From: Flavobacterium sp. IMCC34852
GTDB lineage: Bacteria > Bacteroidota > Bacteroidia > Flavobacteriales > Flavobacteriaceae
Assembly (NCBI RefSeq): GCF_030643905.1
Contig: NZ_CP121446.1
Location: 992,001 to 1,056,000, forward strand
DNA: 64,000 bases
Direction: 5' to 3'
The translations under genes and the position numbers were made by a program. The notes beneath the pieces were generated by a model. That model had not been told where the DNA came from. It searched no databases and saw only the letters and a program-made list of their open reading frames with translations. Shown piece by piece: positions 18,324 to 27,170 of this stretch; the first letter of the stretch is position 1; each line of letters opens with the position of its first letter.

Positions 18324-19352
18324 TTATTTAATTAAAATACTTCTGAATTTCGGAATATTTTTAAGCGCCATTCCGGTACCGCGAACTACGGCTCTTAATG
18401 GATCTTCAGCAATATAAACCGGTAAATCTGTTTTTTGAGAAATACGTTTGTCTAAACCTCTCAACATTGAACCTCCACCGGCAAGATAGATTCCTGTATT
18501 GTAAATATCAGCTGCTAATTCAGGCGGTGTTTGTGATAAAGTTTCCATAATCGCATCTTCGATACGTTGGATAGATTTGTCTAAAGCTTTGGCAATTTCT
18601 CTATAGGATACTTCTACTTGTTTTGGTTTTCCGGTCAATAAATCTCTACCTTGTACCGACATATCATCCGGTGGTGTTTCTAAATCATCAGTAGCTGCTC
18701 CGATAGTGATTTTGATTTTCTCAGCGGTGCTTTCTCCGACGAATAAATTGTGTTGCGTTCTCATGTAGTAAACGATATCATTCGTGAAAACATCACCGGC
18801 AATTTTAACCGATTTGTCACAAACAATTCCACCCAAAGCGATAACTGCAATTTCTGTTGTTCCACCACCGATATCTACAATCATGTTTCCTTTTGGCTGC
18901 ATAATATCGATACCAATACCAATTGCCGCAGCCATTGGTTCGTGGATTAAGTAAACTTCTTTTCCGTTTACACGCTCACACGATTCTTTTACCGCACGCA
19001 TTTCTACTTCAGTAATTCCGGAAGGAATACAAACTACCATGCGAAGGGCAGGAGTAAACATTTTTTTCTTTAAAGCCGGTATGCTTTTGATAAACATCGA
19101 AATCATTTTTTCAGAGGCATCAAAATCGGCAATTACCCCGTCTTTCAAAGGACGAATGGTTTTAATGTTTTCATGAGTTTTACCCTGCATCATATTGGCT
19201 TCTTTTCCTACCGCTATGATTTTGCCTGATATTCGATCACGGGCTACAATTGAAGGGCTGTCAATTACAACTTTGTCATTGTGAATAATCAGAGTGTTGG
19301 CTGTACCAAGGTCAATGGCTATATCCTCGGTCATGAAATCAAAAAATCCCAT
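18324..19352 (-). CDS. mreB: Actin-like cell-shape protein MreB
   Basis: A 342-residue bacterial actin. The ATP-binding signatures are present: phosphate 1 DLGTANTLI (from Asp14) and phosphate 2 DIGGGTTEIAV, plus GGGSMLRGLD near the C-terminus. MreB filaments under the inner membrane steer side-wall synthesis. It is the first gene of the mre/rod operon and has its own likely promoter box in the short gap after purH. Confidence 0.97.
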   Translation of the reverse strand: MGFFDFMTEDIAIDLGTANTLIIHNDKVVIDSPSIVARDRISGKIIAVGKEANMMQGKTHENIKTIRPLKDGVIADFDASEKMISMFIKSIPALKKKMFTPALRMVVCIPSGITEVEMRAVKESCERVNGKEVYLIHEPMAAAIGIGIDIMQPKGNMIVDIGGGTTEIAVIALGGIVCDKSVKIAGDVFTNDIVYYMRTQHNLFVGESTAEKIKITIGAATDDLETPPDDMSVQGRDLLTGKPKQVEVSYREIAKALDKSIQRIEDAIMETLSQTPPELAADIYNTGIYLAGGGSMLRGLDKRISQKTDLPVYIAEDPLRAVVRGTGMALKNIPKFRSILIK

Positions 19353-19394
19353 AAGTCTTTTAAGGGTTTAAACGTTTATATAATTTTTAACGCA

Positions 19395-19402
19395 CAAAGT
19401 TA
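19395..19402 (-). promoter_or_regulatory. Promoter -7 box (TAACTTTG) for the mre/rod operon
   Basis: On the minus strand this is an exact TAnnTTTG match, 42 bases before the mreB start and just past the purH stop. It suggests that mreB-rodA can be transcribed independently of purH. Confidence 0.5.
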
Positions 19403-19408
19403 AACAAA

Positions 19409-20935
19409 TTAATGTTTGAAATGACGCGTTCCTGTAAATACCATTGCAACTTTATTTTCGTTACAAAAATTAATACTTAATTCATCTTTTATCGAGCCAC
19501 CGGGCTGAATAACTGCTGTAATTCCTGCGTTGTGAGCCAATTCCACACAATCCGGGAAAGGGAAAAAAGCATCACTGGCCATTACTGCTCCGTTCAAGTC
19601 AAAACCAAAACTATGGGCTTTTTCAACCGCTTGTTTCAAGGCATCTACTCGCGAAGTTTGTCCGGTTCCCGATGCTACTAATGTACTGTTTTTTGCGAAT
19701 ACTATCGTATTTGATTTAGTATTTTTACAAATTTTTGAAGCAAATAATAAATCTTCAATCTCTTGATCGCTTGGCTTAGTATTAGTAACGTAAGTTAGGT
19801 GTGATTTATTGTCTGTGATGTTATTTTTATCTTGTACCAACAATCCGTTTAAACAGGTTCTGACTTGTCTTTGAGGCAATTCAACCTCATGTTGTACTAA
19901 AATAATTCTGTTTTTCTTTTCAGATAAAATCGCAATGGCTTTTTCATCATAACTTGGCGCAATAACCACTTCACAGAACAAGTTGTTGATTTCGTTGGCA
20001 GTAGCTTCATCAATGTTGCCATTAGCAATTAAAACACCGCCAAAAGCAGAAGTCGGATCACCGGCTAAAGCCGCTAAGTAAGCCTCTTTCATATTGCTTC
20101 TCGTAGCTAAACCGCAAGCGTTATTGTGTTTTAAGATGGCGAAAGTTGGGTCGTTTTCTTTGAATTCTAAAATCAAGTTTACGGCAGCATCAACGTCTAA
20201 CAAATTGTTGTATGACAATTCTTTACCGTGCAATTTGGTAAACATTTTGTCGAATTCGCCAAAAAAGAATCCTTTTTGATGCGGGTTTTCTCCGTAACGC
20301 AACACTTGTCCGTTGTCAATACTTACTTTGAAAATAGTTTCATCAGTATTAAAATAATTAAAAATAGCACTGTCGTAATTGGAAGAAACATGAAAAGCTT
20401 TGGCGGCCATTATTTTTCTTTGTTCCAAGGTAGTGGCGCCGTTTTGGGTCGAAATCAAATCCAACAAAAGCTTATATTCATTAACCGAAGCCACGATTAC
20501 GGTATCCTTAAAATTTTTAGCCGCAGCGCGAATCAATGAGATACCGCCGATGTCAATTTTTTCTATAATATCCGCTTCGCTTGCACCTGAAGCTACTGTT
20601 TTTTCGAATGGGTATAAATCAACAATCACCAAATCAATTTGAGGAATGTCGAATTCCTTCATCTGTGCCACATCCGAAGAATTGTCCTGACGATTTAAGA
20701 TGCCGCCAAAAATCTTTGGGTGTAATGTTTTTACTCTTCCGCCAAGAATTTCAGGGAAAGAAGTAATTTCTTCTACGGGAACTACCGGAATTCCTAAGTT
20801 TTTAATGAATTCTTCGGTTCCGCCCGTTGAATAAAGCGTTACATTTTGTTCGTGTAGTTGACGAACAATAGGTTCTAAACCGTCTTTAGAAAAGACCGAA
20901 ATTAAGGCTGATTGGATTGTTTTTGGTGTGCTCAT
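19409..20935 (-). CDS. purH: Bifunctional AICAR formyltransferase / IMP cyclohydrolase
   Basis: A 508-residue enzyme for the last two steps of IMP synthesis. The N-terminal part (about 1-200) is an MGS-like IMP cyclohydrolase domain with STGGTEEFIK and GGRVKTLHPK; the C-terminal part is AICAR transformylase with LKHNNACG and the closing FTGTRHFKH. The length matches the family. It has an exact -7 promoter box 46 bases upstream. The gene lies ahead of mreB on the same strand with a 56-base gap. Confidence 0.96.
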   Translation of the reverse strand: MSTPKTIQSALISVFSKDGLEPIVRQLHEQNVTLYSTGGTEEFIKNLGIPVVPVEEITSFPEILGGRVKTLHPKIFGGILNRQDNSSDVAQMKEFDIPQIDLVIVDLYPFEKTVASGASEADIIEKIDIGGISLIRAAAKNFKDTVIVASVNEYKLLLDLISTQNGATTLEQRKIMAAKAFHVSSNYDSAIFNYFNTDETIFKVSIDNGQVLRYGENPHQKGFFFGEFDKMFTKLHGKELSYNNLLDVDAAVNLILEFKENDPTFAILKHNNACGLATRSNMKEAYLAALAGDPTSAFGGVLIANGNIDEATANEINNLFCEVVIAPSYDEKAIAILSEKKNRIILVQHEVELPQRQVRTCLNGLLVQDKNNITDNKSHLTYVTNTKPSDQEIEDLLFASKICKNTKSNTIVFAKNSTLVASGTGQTSRVDALKQAVEKAHSFGFDLNGAVMASDAFFPFPDCVELAHNAGITAVIQPGGSIKDELSINFCNENKVAMVFTGTRHFKH

Positions 20936-20980
20936 GTTCTGTGTGTTGTGTATGTCTAAGGACAGATAGTTTTAAGGGGA

Positions 20981-20988
20981 CAAAAGTA
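20981..20988 (-). promoter_or_regulatory. Promoter -7 box (TACTTTTG) for purH
   Basis: An exact TAnnTTTG match on the minus strand, 46 bases before the purH ATG, with a TTG about 20 bases further upstream. The rest of the 186-base gap to the divergent ABC permease gene holds nothing else recognisable. Confidence 0.6.
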
Positions 20989-21121
20989 GCTTTTTTAATG
21001 CCAAAATTCAAGTGGGAATTGTAACAATATTTTGTTTTTTGACACAAATAAGGCAACATACAAAAGAATCGGCATTTTCATTATTTTTATGGAAATTTGC
21101 CTTAAACAAAATCAGCCATAA

Positions 21122-22378
21122 ATGTTACTCTACTTAAGACTGCTAAAAGAAAGTTTTGCCTTTGCCATGAATGCTTTGCGCAACAATAAATTGCGTACAA
21201 TGCTCTCGCTATTAGGTGTAACTATTGGTATTTTTTCTATCATAGCGGTTTTGGCAGCGGTCGATTCTTTAGATCGAAAAATAAAAAACGACCTGAGTTC
21301 GCTGGATAAGAATACAATTTATTTGACCAGCCAGTCTTTTGGCCCAACAGACATCCCGAGATGGAAAAGAGAGCAATTTCCGAATGTGACTTTTGACGAG
21401 TACCAATATATGAAGACCGCTTTGAAACATGTCGAAAATTCTTGTTTTCAGTATTTCACGGTCAATCAAAATATTACTTATGAATCCATTACCTCTGAAG
21501 CGGTAAATATGGTCGCGGTAACTGCAGAGTTTGTCGATGTACAACGGATGGAGTTTTCTCAAGGTCGATTTTTTAATGATGCGGAATCCTATTCCGGAAA
21601 ACAAGTTGTGGTTTTGGGTTATGATATTGCTCAAAATCTTTTTGAAGGAAATGACCCGATAGGAAAGACTGTTCGAATGTACGGACAAAGATTTACCGTC
21701 ATTGGAGTCACCAAAAAGAAAGGAAGTTCCGGAATTGACATTGGTGGTGGAGATGATACTTCGGCTTTTTTTCCTTCCACTTTTTTGAGAAGAATTTATG
21801 GAGATAACAATCCTCAAGTATTACCGGTAATTGTAATAAAACCCGAAAAGGGAACTGATATTGATGCTTTGAAAGGAGATATTTCTCAAAAACTTCGCAA
21901 TTTCAGAGGGGTAAAGCAAGGTGATATTGATAACTTTTTCATTAACATTTTATCAGGTCTTACCGATATGATTGATGGTCTCTTGGGAAGTTTGCGTGTC
22001 GGAGGTATTATAATCAGTTTCTTTTCATTTTTGGTGGGCGGATTTGGGATAGCCAATATTATGTTTGTCTCGGTAAAAGAAAGAACCAGCCTTATCGGAA
22101 TTCAAAAATCTTTGGGCGCTAAAAATAAATTTATCCTCCTGCAATTTTTGTTTGAAGCTATCATTCTTTGTTTGATTGGTGGTTTGATTGGCTTGGTAAT
22201 TGTTTGGTTGCTGGCCATGTTGTTGACCAACGTATTGGATTTTGAATTTGTCCTAGGTTTGGGCAATATTATTATCGGAACCGGATTATCGGTGTTTGTT
22301 GGATTGGTTTCCGGAATATTACCGGCTATCTCTGCGTCTAAACTAGATCCTGTGGAAGCCATAAGAAGCGGAATGTAG
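21122..22378 (+). CDS. MacB/FtsX-type ABC transporter permease
   Basis: A 418-residue permease. The first membrane helix (about 25-48, with NNKLRTMLSLLGVTIGI) is followed by a MacB periplasmic core (about 50-270) and a C-terminal FtsX domain with three helices (about 290-410), ending in the usual LDPVEAIRSGM. Family members form mechanotransmission or efflux pumps with a separate ATPase, which is not in this window. The substrate is unknown. It stands alone on its strand between purH and accD. Confidence 0.88.
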   Translation: MLLYLRLLKESFAFAMNALRNNKLRTMLSLLGVTIGIFSIIAVLAAVDSLDRKIKNDLSSLDKNTIYLTSQSFGPTDIPRWKREQFPNVTFDEYQYMKTALKHVENSCFQYFTVNQNITYESITSEAVNMVAVTAEFVDVQRMEFSQGRFFNDAESYSGKQVVVLGYDIAQNLFEGNDPIGKTVRMYGQRFTVIGVTKKKGSSGIDIGGGDDTSAFFPSTFLRRIYGDNNPQVLPVIVIKPEKGTDIDALKGDISQKLRNFRGVKQGDIDNFFINILSGLTDMIDGLLGSLRVGGIIISFFSFLVGGFGIANIMFVSVKERTSLIGIQKSLGAKNKFILLQFLFEAIILCLIGGLIGLVIVWLLAMLLTNVLDFEFVLGLGNIIIGTGLSVFVGLVSGILPAISASKLDPVEAIRSGM

Positions 22379-22401
22379 TCTCAAGCAGACAAGACATTTT
22401 T

Positions 22402-22415
22402 TGACTGTACAGTCA
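22402..22415. repeat. 14-bp perfect palindrome TGACTGTACAGTCA
   Basis: A perfect inverted repeat, 24 bases after the ABC permease stop and flanked by T-rich and A-rich sequence. It may be part of a terminator for the permease or a protein-binding site. The function is unknown. Confidence 0.5.
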
Positions 22416-22426
22416 GATATAAAAAA

Positions 22427-22452
22427 ACACAAAGCATAAACTTTGTGTCTTT
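22427..22452. terminator. Hairpin terminator between the ABC permease and accD
   Basis: ACACAAAG (22427-22434) pairs with CTTTGTGT (22441-22448) around CATAAA. An A-run precedes it and a short T-rich stretch follows, so it could serve the convergent accD (minus) best and the permease (plus) weakly. Confidence 0.6.
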
Positions 22453-22479
22453 ATATACTATGTCTCTTATGTGGTTAAA

Positions 22480-23334
22480 TTATCTCACATCCTGATTCAA
22501 AATCAAATCAATGTACAAGTTGATTTTGTCTTTCAGTTCTTTTCTTGGTGCAATAAAATCAAGGAAACCATGGTCTAAAACGAATTCGGCCGTTTGGAAA
22601 CCTTCCGGTAAATCTTTTCCTGTAGTGTCACGAACTACGCGTGGTCCGGCAAATCCAATCAAAGCGCCCGGTTCAGAGATGTTAATATCTCCTAACATGG
22701 CGTAAGAAGCTGTGGTTCCTCCGGTAGTCGGATCAGTACATAATGAAATATATGGAATTTTAGCTTCTGCCAATTGGGCTAATTTTGCAGAGGTTTTGGC
22801 CAACTGCATCAAGGAATAAGCCGCTTCCATCATACGAGCTCCACCCGATTTTGAAATCATTACAAAAGGGATTTTGTTTTTGATGGAATAATCGATACCA
22901 CGGGCAATTTTTTCACCTACAACAGCGCCCATTGAACCACCAATAAAAGCAAAGTCCATACAGCAAACCACCAAGTCTTTTCCTTTTGATTTTCCAACAC
23001 CTGTTCGAACAGCATCTTTTAATCCTGTTTTGTCGATAGCGTCTTTTAAACGGTCGGAATATTTTTTAGTATCTACAAAGTTCAAAGGATCTTTAGAGGT
23101 CATTTTGGCATCTAACTCTATGAATTCATTGTTGTCAAACAAGATTTCAAAGTATTCTTTGCTGCCAATTCTTACGTGAAAATCATCTTCCGGACTAACC
23201 CAAAGATTTCTGGCCAATTCATCTTGGTCAATAATTTTTCCGGTGGGCGATTTGTACCAAAGTCCTTTAGGAACGTCTTTTTTATCTTCCGTAGCGGTTT
23301 GAATTCCTTTTTCTGTTCTTTTAAACCAAGCCAT
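22480..23334 (-). CDS. accD: Acetyl-CoA carboxylase carboxyltransferase subunit beta, lacking the zinc-ribbon cysteines
   Basis: A 284-residue AccD, the carboxyltransferase beta subunit that with AccA moves CO2 from biotin to acetyl-CoA in fatty-acid synthesis. The core motifs are intact: [29 protein letters not shown] and CTDPTTGG. The N-terminal four-Cys zinc ribbon of E. coli AccD is absent: the aligned stretches read WYKSPTG (26-32) and WVSPEDD (45-51), with no Cys before the catalytic core. As far as I recall this is shared across Flavobacteria. It lies downstream of the fba gene; a 113-base repeat-rich gap separates them. Confidence 0.94.
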   Translation of the reverse strand: MAWFKRTEKGIQTATEDKKDVPKGLWYKSPTGKIIDQDELARNLWVSPEDDFHVRIGSKEYFEILFDNNEFIELDAKMTSKDPLNFVDTKKYSDRLKDAIDKTGLKDAVRTGVGKSKGKDLVVCCMDFAFIGGSMGAVVGEKIARGIDYSIKNKIPFVMISKSGGARMMEAAYSLMQLAKTSAKLAQLAEAKIPYISLCTDPTTGGTTASYAMLGDINISEPGALIGFAGPRVVRDTTGKDLPEGFQTAEFVLDHGFLDFIAPRKELKDKINLYIDLILNQDVR

Positions 23335-23340
23335 AATTAA

Positions 23341-23368
23341 GTTAGAAGTTAGAAGTTGGAGGTTAGAA
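23341..23368. repeat. Heptamer tandem array, four GTTAGAA-type units
   Basis: Four consecutive 7-base units: GTTAGAA, GTTAGAA, GTTGGAG, GTTAGAA, directly upstream of the accD start codon. There are no spacers, so it is not a CRISPR. Confidence 0.85.
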
Positions 23369-23421
23369 GTTTTATCTTCTGTTCCAACACTATTTTATTA
23401 ATATTAATTTATTTCAACTTC

Positions 23422-23449
23422 GTACTTTGTACTTTGTACTTTGTACTTT
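23422..23449. repeat. Heptamer tandem array, four GTACTTT units
   Basis: Four perfect consecutive GTACTTT units. The last unit overlaps the stop codon of the aldolase gene (23448-23450 on the minus strand). The array is unrelated in sequence to the heptamer array 54 bases away. Confidence 0.9.
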
Positions 23450-24515
23450 ATAATGTGTTTACGTTATTCAAGTCGGCAAATGCTTGCTCTAATCTGGTGT
23501 TGAAAGTGACTTCACCTTCGCGAATCCATTTTCTTGGATCATAGTGCTTTTTATTTGGTGAATCAGCGCCTTCCGGACTTCCGATTTGAGTTCTTAAATA
23601 ATCAATTTTGGAGGTCATATAATCTCTGATGCCTTCGGTGAAAGCAAATTGTAAGTCGGTATCAATATTCATTTTAATAACCCCATAAGAAATCGCTTCT
23701 CTGATTTCTTCCAGAGTAGAACCTGAACCTCCGTGGAAAACAAAATCTACAGGATTTGCACCGGTATTGAATTTGTTTTGAACATAATCTTGAGAATTTT
23801 TCAAGATTTTCGGAGTCAATTTTACGTTGCCCGGTTTGTAAACCCCGTGAACGTTTCCAAATGCCGCAGCTATAGTAAATTTTGGAGAAATTTTCATCAA
23901 CTCCTCGTAAGCATAAGCTACTTCTTCGGGTTGGGTGTATAATTTTGAACTATCAACATCAGAATTGTCAACACCGTCTTCTTCACCTCCGGTAATACCC
24001 AATTCGATTTCTAAAGTCATTCCCATTTTGCTCATACGAGCTAGGTATTCTTTGCAAATTTCAATATTCTCTTCGATAGGCTCTTCTGACAAGTCAATCA
24101 TATGTGAAGAGAATAACGGTTTTCCGGTTTCTGCGAAATGTTTTTCAGAAGCGTCTAACAAACCATCAATCCAAGGCAATAATTTTTTGGCACAGTGATC
24201 GGTATGTAAAATCACTGTAGCACCGTAAGCTTCTGCTAAAGTATGAATGTGTTTGGCTCCGGCTATACCACCGGCTATGGCTGCTTTTTCTCCTGCATTT
24301 GAAAGTCCTTTTCCTGCATTAAACTGAGCACCACCGTTGGAGAATTGTATAATTACCGGTGCATTTAGTTTGGCAGCGGTTTCCAAAACACCATTAATAG
24401 TACTTGAACCGATAACATTTACAGCAGGAAGTGCAAATCCTTTTTCTTTAGCGTAATTAAAAATTGCTTGTACTTCATCTCCGGTAGCAACTCCCGGTTT
24501 GATATTATGAGCCAT
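23448..24515 (-). CDS. fbaA: Class II fructose-bisphosphate aldolase
   Basis: A 355-residue zinc-dependent aldolase that splits or forms fructose 1,6-bisphosphate in glycolysis and gluconeogenesis. The metal site HTDHCAKK (His104-Lys111, with Asp106 and His107), ELGITGGEEDGVDN and GGSGSTLEEI are all present, as in the E. coli type A enzymes. Length is normal. The start is the Met of MAHNIKPGVATG. A small perfect hairpin lies in the gap ahead of it, and a heptamer array overlaps its stop. Confidence 0.96.
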   Translation of the reverse strand: MAHNIKPGVATGDEVQAIFNYAKEKGFALPAVNVIGSSTINGVLETAAKLNAPVIIQFSNGGAQFNAGKGLSNAGEKAAIAGGIAGAKHIHTLAEAYGATVILHTDHCAKKLLPWIDGLLDASEKHFAETGKPLFSSHMIDLSEEPIEENIEICKEYLARMSKMGMTLEIELGITGGEEDGVDNSDVDSSKLYTQPEEVAYAYEELMKISPKFTIAAAFGNVHGVYKPGNVKLTPKILKNSQDYVQNKFNTGANPVDFVFHGGSGSTLEEIREAISYGVIKMNIDTDLQFAFTEGIRDYMTSKIDYLRTQIGSPEGADSPNKKHYDPRKWIREGEVTFNTRLEQAFADLNNVNTL

Positions 24516-24545
24516 TGTTTTATGTTGTTTTTAAGTTAATTCCAA

Positions 24546-24561
24546 TTCCGAAACTTCGGAA
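24546..24561. repeat. Short inverted repeat TTCCGAA-AC-TTCGGAA
   Basis: Perfect 7-bp arms with a 2-base loop, in the 74-base gap between tamL (stop) and the aldolase gene (start). No T-run follows on the minus strand, so it is not a clear terminator. Confidence 0.4.
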
Positions 24562-24589
24562 CGGGCTACAAAAATAATAATTTCTGATT

Positions 24590-27133
24590 TTAGAAAGGAT
24601 AATTTATTCCAATATTTAAAACGGATTTATTGAAGCGCATTTCTCTGAACCATCTTTCGTTTTCTTCCAAAGCCGGATTATAGGTCTTGAATCCTAAATC
24701 CAAGCGAACAATAAAGAAATTAAAATCATATCTGAACCCGAACCCTGAACCGACAGCGATATTTTCAAGTGATTGTAATCCGTTAAAAATATAATCTTCG
24801 TCTTCAGTATTGTCTAATACATTCCAAATATTACCCACATCTGTAAAAAACGCGCCATTTAATTGTTGGAAAATATTAAAACGAAACTCGGCACTAAAGG
24901 TCAGCTTCATATTGGCTTCATTAAAATCTAAAAAACTACCGCTCGCGCCCGGACCTAAACTATAGGATTGCCAAGCGCGATTGTCATTGGTTCCTCCGGC
25001 AAAATAACTACGCGAAAAAGGAACGTCTTCAGAATTGCCATACGGAATGGCGATACCTCCAAAAGCTTTGACGGCCAAAACTTTTTTACGGCTTAAATCC
25101 CAATGTTTGATGTATTCGAATTCGGTTTTGATGTATTGTGAAAATTCTACATCTAAGAAAGTATTGGCGCCGTTTTGATTTTGTAATTGTTTGGAAGCTC
25201 TGGCTAAAAGGGAAAGCAGGTTTCCTGCCGATTCTACTTTGGCTTTAATGGCAAAAAAATCATTGTCAAAAAAATCTTTTTTTGAGGTTTTAGTAAAGGT
25301 AATGTTAGAGGCAAAAATCAAGTTGTTTTCAATTAATCTTGCTCTTCTTTCAGCGATACTCAAGAGTGATTTCGCATCGGGTAAAGTTACAGGCACAAGT
25401 CCATTACTCACATCATTAAAAAATGCCAAAACACCATCTTCAATCCTCAAATTACCATCATCAAAATAAGCCGGATTGACATTAGGATAACTTTGCGCAA
25501 TTTCATTTACCGTGTTATAAGACGACTTATAAATATTAAAGTAGTTCGAAGGATTCAGGTTTTTTACAAACTGGATGTTGATTAAATCAAATTTAAAACT
25601 CGTGTTTCTTTTCGGAGTCCAATTGTAAGTCAGTGAACTGGTAAAATTTTGTTTGTCTAACCCGATATTGGTTTGTTTAGAATAACCTACACTCAAAGTA
25701 GTGTAAGGAATCATAGTTTTCGGAATGATTTTGTCTGTTTTGAAAGGCAAAAAGATGCGGGGAAAATTCAACTTGGCATCAACCCCAATTTCTGAAATAT
25801 TAAAGAAAGTATTGTTAGGATTACTCAAATCTTTTGACGAACCGATGTTACCTCTGAAACCAATTTCAAAAGTTTCCGCACCATTAAATACGTTTCTGAT
25901 ACTTAAGAAAGTGTTTCCGGTTATCCCGAAATCCTGAATATTGGAGTGGGTAAAGTCAGTAGAAAACCCGAAAGTATATTTCTTTCTCGGGGTCAAATAC
26001 ACATTGGCAATCAAACTGTTCTTTTGGGATTTATCTTCCACATATTGAATCAGCGGATAATTGAATACTTTGAGATTGCTCAAGTATCGGGAAGTAACCG
26101 AGGTTCTGAAGTCTGAAAAATAATTGCCTTTGGTTACAAAAATTCCATCGGTTATGGCTTTAGGTCGGTATTTTAATTTGTCGGTACTGTAAAGTGTAAA
26201 GTCGTTGTAAGTCGCGCTATCTTTAACAGTTGCATTGGGATTGGTCGGACTGTGATCGGTGTAAATATTTACTTTACTGATTTTGTACAATTCAAATGGT
26301 TTTGTTTGTACACTGTCTTCAGTTCGAATGATTTCATTTTCGATGACCAAGTTTACATTGGGTCTGTGTTTTTTATTGATGGTGTCAATATCAAAGCTCA
26401 CATAATTTTGTTGGAAACGAAAAGCACCATTGTTTCTGAAATCCTCGGTGATGCGCTTTTTTTCTTCGATAAAGATGCTGGTTTCATAACGTTGACCGGT
26501 TTTGATTAAGGAGCTTTTTTTTCTCAATTGATAAATTGAATCCAAAGGAGCACTAGCAATGTAGGCGTTAAGGCTGTCAATAATATAGGGTTTTCCGGTA
26601 TTGATGTCGTATCGGAGTTTGACTTTTTTCTTGTCGATAGTGTCTATTTTATATTTTGTAGTGACATCAAAATAACCACGATTGTAATAATAGGATTTTA
26701 AACGGCGCAATGATTTTTTGGTGCTTGCCGTATCCAATATAACCGGAGCTTCGCCTGTTTTTCTCAAGAAATTATCAAGACCCGAATAAAGAAAAGATTC
26801 TCCCAATCGCTTGACTTGTTTTTTAGAAAGCCAATTGGCTTTATGGTAATAACGTTTGGGGTTTTTAATCATTTTGGCTTTGAACAACGAGTCTGATTTC
26901 GGCTTTGCCAAATTGTAAAGGTTCAATCTTAAACGATACCCTAAAATAGCACTGTTTTGTTTTTGATAGAGTTGGTTGGTGACTTCTTCTAAATTATTTT
27001 TTTGATCATCAACATAGATATCATTTTTAGTGAGTAGTCTTTTCCCGTCAGGAACTCTTTTTGTTGTATTACAACCAAAGATAATTAGTCCGGTTAGAAT
27101 AAATAATGATATTTTTGTGATACTCTTTTTCAA
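24590..27133 (-). CDS. tamL: TamL-type outer-membrane assembly lipoprotein (BamA/TamA family)
   Basis: An 847-residue Omp85-family protein. The signal peptide ends in the lipobox IFGC (Cys21), followed by POTRA-like domains and a C-terminal beta-barrel (about 400-847) ending in Phe (GINYPF), the usual signal for outer-membrane assembly. Lipid-anchored TamA homologues of Bacteroidota are named TamL and pair with TamB in inserting outer-membrane proteins. The start codon is TTG (27131-27133); no in-frame ATG lies upstream before the AT-rich gap, and TTG gives a well-formed signal MKKSITKISLF. The divergent RNA methyltransferase starts 37 bases away. Confidence 0.88.
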   Translation of the reverse strand: MKKSITKISLFILTGLIIFGCNTTKRVPDGKRLLTKNDIYVDDQKNNLEEVTNQLYQKQNSAILGYRLRLNLYNLAKPKSDSLFKAKMIKNPKRYYHKANWLSKKQVKRLGESFLYSGLDNFLRKTGEAPVILDTASTKKSLRRLKSYYYNRGYFDVTTKYKIDTIDKKKVKLRYDINTGKPYIIDSLNAYIASAPLDSIYQLRKKSSLIKTGQRYETSIFIEEKKRITEDFRNNGAFRFQQNYVSFDIDTINKKHRPNVNLVIENEIIRTEDSVQTKPFELYKISKVNIYTDHSPTNPNATVKDSATYNDFTLYSTDKLKYRPKAITDGIFVTKGNYFSDFRTSVTSRYLSNLKVFNYPLIQYVEDKSQKNSLIANVYLTPRKKYTFGFSTDFTHSNIQDFGITGNTFLSIRNVFNGAETFEIGFRGNIGSSKDLSNPNNTFFNISEIGVDAKLNFPRIFLPFKTDKIIPKTMIPYTTLSVGYSKQTNIGLDKQNFTSSLTYNWTPKRNTSFKFDLINIQFVKNLNPSNYFNIYKSSYNTVNEIAQSYPNVNPAYFDDGNLRIEDGVLAFFNDVSNGLVPVTLPDAKSLLSIAERRARLIENNLIFASNITFTKTSKKDFFDNDFFAIKAKVESAGNLLSLLARASKQLQNQNGANTFLDVEFSQYIKTEFEYIKHWDLSRKKVLAVKAFGGIAIPYGNSEDVPFSRSYFAGGTNDNRAWQSYSLGPGASGSFLDFNEANMKLTFSAEFRFNIFQQLNGAFFTDVGNIWNVLDNTEDEDYIFNGLQSLENIAVGSGFGFRYDFNFFIVRLDLGFKTYNPALEENERWFREMRFNKSVLNIGINYPF

Positions 27134-27170
27134 GTGGTGCGAAATATTTAATTCAAAAATACAGTATTTT

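Noticed and set aside
23341..23449. Possible CRISPR array
   Set aside because: The units are 7 bases long, directly adjacent and without spacers, so it is a simple tandem repeat.
27030..27170. N-terminal extension of the RNA methyltransferase
   Set aside because: It would lie antisense to tamL coding sequence; the family domain begins at the ATG at 27171.
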